Shown here piece after piece: positions 4,771-5,605 of a stretch of 5,605 bases of DNA (position 1 is its first letter; each line of letters opens with the position of its first letter). The translations under genes and the position numbers were made by a program. The notes beneath the pieces are model-generated. The model was not told where the DNA came from, did not search any database, and saw nothing but the letters and a program-made list of their open reading frames with translations. This DNA is from an uncultured Clostridia bacterium (GTDB lineage Bacteria > Bacillota > Clostridia > Christensenellales > Borkfalkiaceae): positions 1 through 5,605 of the forward strand of contig CAKQSC010000067.1 of assembly GCA_934271725.1 (NCBI GenBank). Reading direction: 5' to 3'.

Positions 4771-5605
4771 ATGGAAAACTATATAACGAGATTTGAAAAA
4801 CTCGCTTTCGGGTTGTTCGTGCATTTCGGGCTGTATTCGAGAATGGGTAAAGGCGAATGGATTTTAGATGCGAATGAAGCGGTGGATAAAGAGGACTATC
4901 TCGATTTGTCGAAGTTCAGAGTTTCAAAAAACTGGGCGAAAGATTTGGTTAAAACGGCAAAGTCGGCGGGGTGCAAATATATAACGATTACGACACGTCA
5001 TCACGACGGGTTTTCGCTTTACGACACAAAAGGACTTTGCGATTTCGACGCGCCTCATTCGGGCGCGGGGAGAGATTTGATAAAAGAGTTTGCGGACGAA
5101 TGTCATGCGGAAGGAATCTTTCCTTTCTTTTATCACACGCTTATGGACTGGCATAACGAGTATTACGAAACGGATTTCCCCAAATATATAGACTATCTCG
5201 TAAAAAGCATAGAGGTGCTTTGCACGTCTTACGGCAAGATAGGCGGGTTCTGGTTTGACGGAATGTGGGACAAACCAAACGACGACTGGCAGGAGGACAG
5301 ACTTTACGGCACTATAAGAAAATATCAGCCGGAGGCCCTTATAATAAACAACACGGGTTTAAGCGCGCTCGGCGAAGTGGGACATAAAGAGATAGACAGC
5401 GTAACTTTTGAAAGAGGAAAACCCTGTTACGTAGACTCTCAGGACAAACACAGAGCGGGCGAAATGTGTCAGATACTCAACGACCACTGGGGGTATGCCT
5501 CCAACGACTGCAATTACAAGTCGACCAAAGAACTTATAGAAAATCTTGTCGATTGCCGTAAGTATAACTGCAATTTCCTTTTAAACACGGGGCTTAAAGG
5601 TAACG
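4771..5605 (+). CDS. GH29 alpha-L-fucosidase, 3' end outside the window
   Basis: The reading frame is open for 278 codons to the window edge and has no stop. It encodes a retaining alpha-L-fucosidase of family 29. Typical motifs appear in order: FGLFVHFGLYSRMGKGEW (13-30, with H18 in the fucose pocket), ITITTRHHDGFSLYDT (71-86, H77/H78), SGAGRDLIKEFADEC (97-111), the nucleophile strand GGFWFDGMWD (158-167, D163), LIINNTG (190-196), and LNDHWGY (236-242) leading into NFLLNTG (268-274). The last motif usually lies near the end of the catalytic barrel, so probably 100-150 residues are missing. The N-terminus enters the barrel directly without a signal peptide, so it acts inside the cell. With the GH20 enzyme it could strip fucose and then GlcNAc/GalNAc from imported host-type oligosaccharides. 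The acid/base residue is not assigned. The start is fixed by AAGGAGA. Confidence 0.95.
   Translation, partial: MENYITRFEKLAFGLFVHFGLYSRMGKGEWILDANEAVDKEDYLDLSKFRVSKNWAKDLVKTAKSAGCKYITITTRHHDGFSLYDTKGLCDFDAPHSGAGRDLIKEFADECHAEGIFPFFYHTLMDWHNEYYETDFPKYIDYLVKSIEVLCTSYGKIGGFWFDGMWDKPNDDWQEDRLYGTIRKYQPEALIINNTGLSALGEVGHKEIDSVTFERGKPCYVDSQDKHRAGEMCQILNDHWGYASNDCNYKSTKELIENLVDCRKYNCNFLLNTGLKGN

Overview
The window looks like a moderately AT-rich chromosome segment, strikingly rich in CG dinucleotides, from a Clostridia-like Firmicute (Bacillota), plausibly a gut commensal. The pointers are AGGAGA/GGAG-type ribosome binding sites, a consensus sigma-A type promoter, Rho-independent terminators, and enzyme families (GcnA-like GH20, HisJ-like PHP, short type I phosphomannose isomerase, GH29) that are common in gut Firmicutes. 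The taxonomic placement is inference; no marker gene here settles it.

Left end (1-446): an intact tRNA-Ser with anticodon CGA and an encoded CCA end is followed by its terminator. About 150 bases of hairpin-rich sequence come next. Then there is a second copy of the tRNA, identical over its first 77 bases of shared sequence, which stops in the T-loop. At a 7-base microhomology (GGGTTCG) it switches into a copy of the hairpin sequence lying downstream of the intact tRNA. The block ends in a very strong 19-bp inverted-repeat terminator that can work in both directions.

Middle (447-1225): 172 bases with no recognisable feature, then a leftward gene for a 95-residue membrane protein with an N-terminal signal/anchor segment, a CxxC pair and a second membrane segment. 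A divergent control region follows. It holds a likely leftward promoter with a 14-bp palindrome just past its start point, and a near-consensus rightward promoter with an extended -10. Immediately past the rightward -10 lie a 10-bp tandem direct repeat and two mutually exclusive leader hairpins.

Right part (1226-5605): four tightly spaced rightward genes form a carbohydrate operon. They encode a GH20 beta-N-acetylhexosaminidase, a PHP-family (HisJ-like) phosphatase, a type I mannose-6-phosphate isomerase (ManA) with an unusual C-terminal extension, and a GH29 alpha-L-fucosidase cut by the window edge. None has a signal peptide. The set therefore suggests intracellular trimming of imported fucosylated, GlcNAc/GalNAc-containing host glycans (mucin, N-glycan or milk-type oligosaccharides), with ManA feeding mannose-6-phosphate into glycolysis. 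The PHP enzyme's substrate in this setting is unknown.

The least explained signals are the chimeric tRNA repeat and its hairpin-rich spacer, the operator-like repeats in the divergent control region, the ManA tail, and the PHP phosphatase embedded in a glycosidase operon. I see no clear evidence of a wholly new system such as a defence island or CRISPR array.
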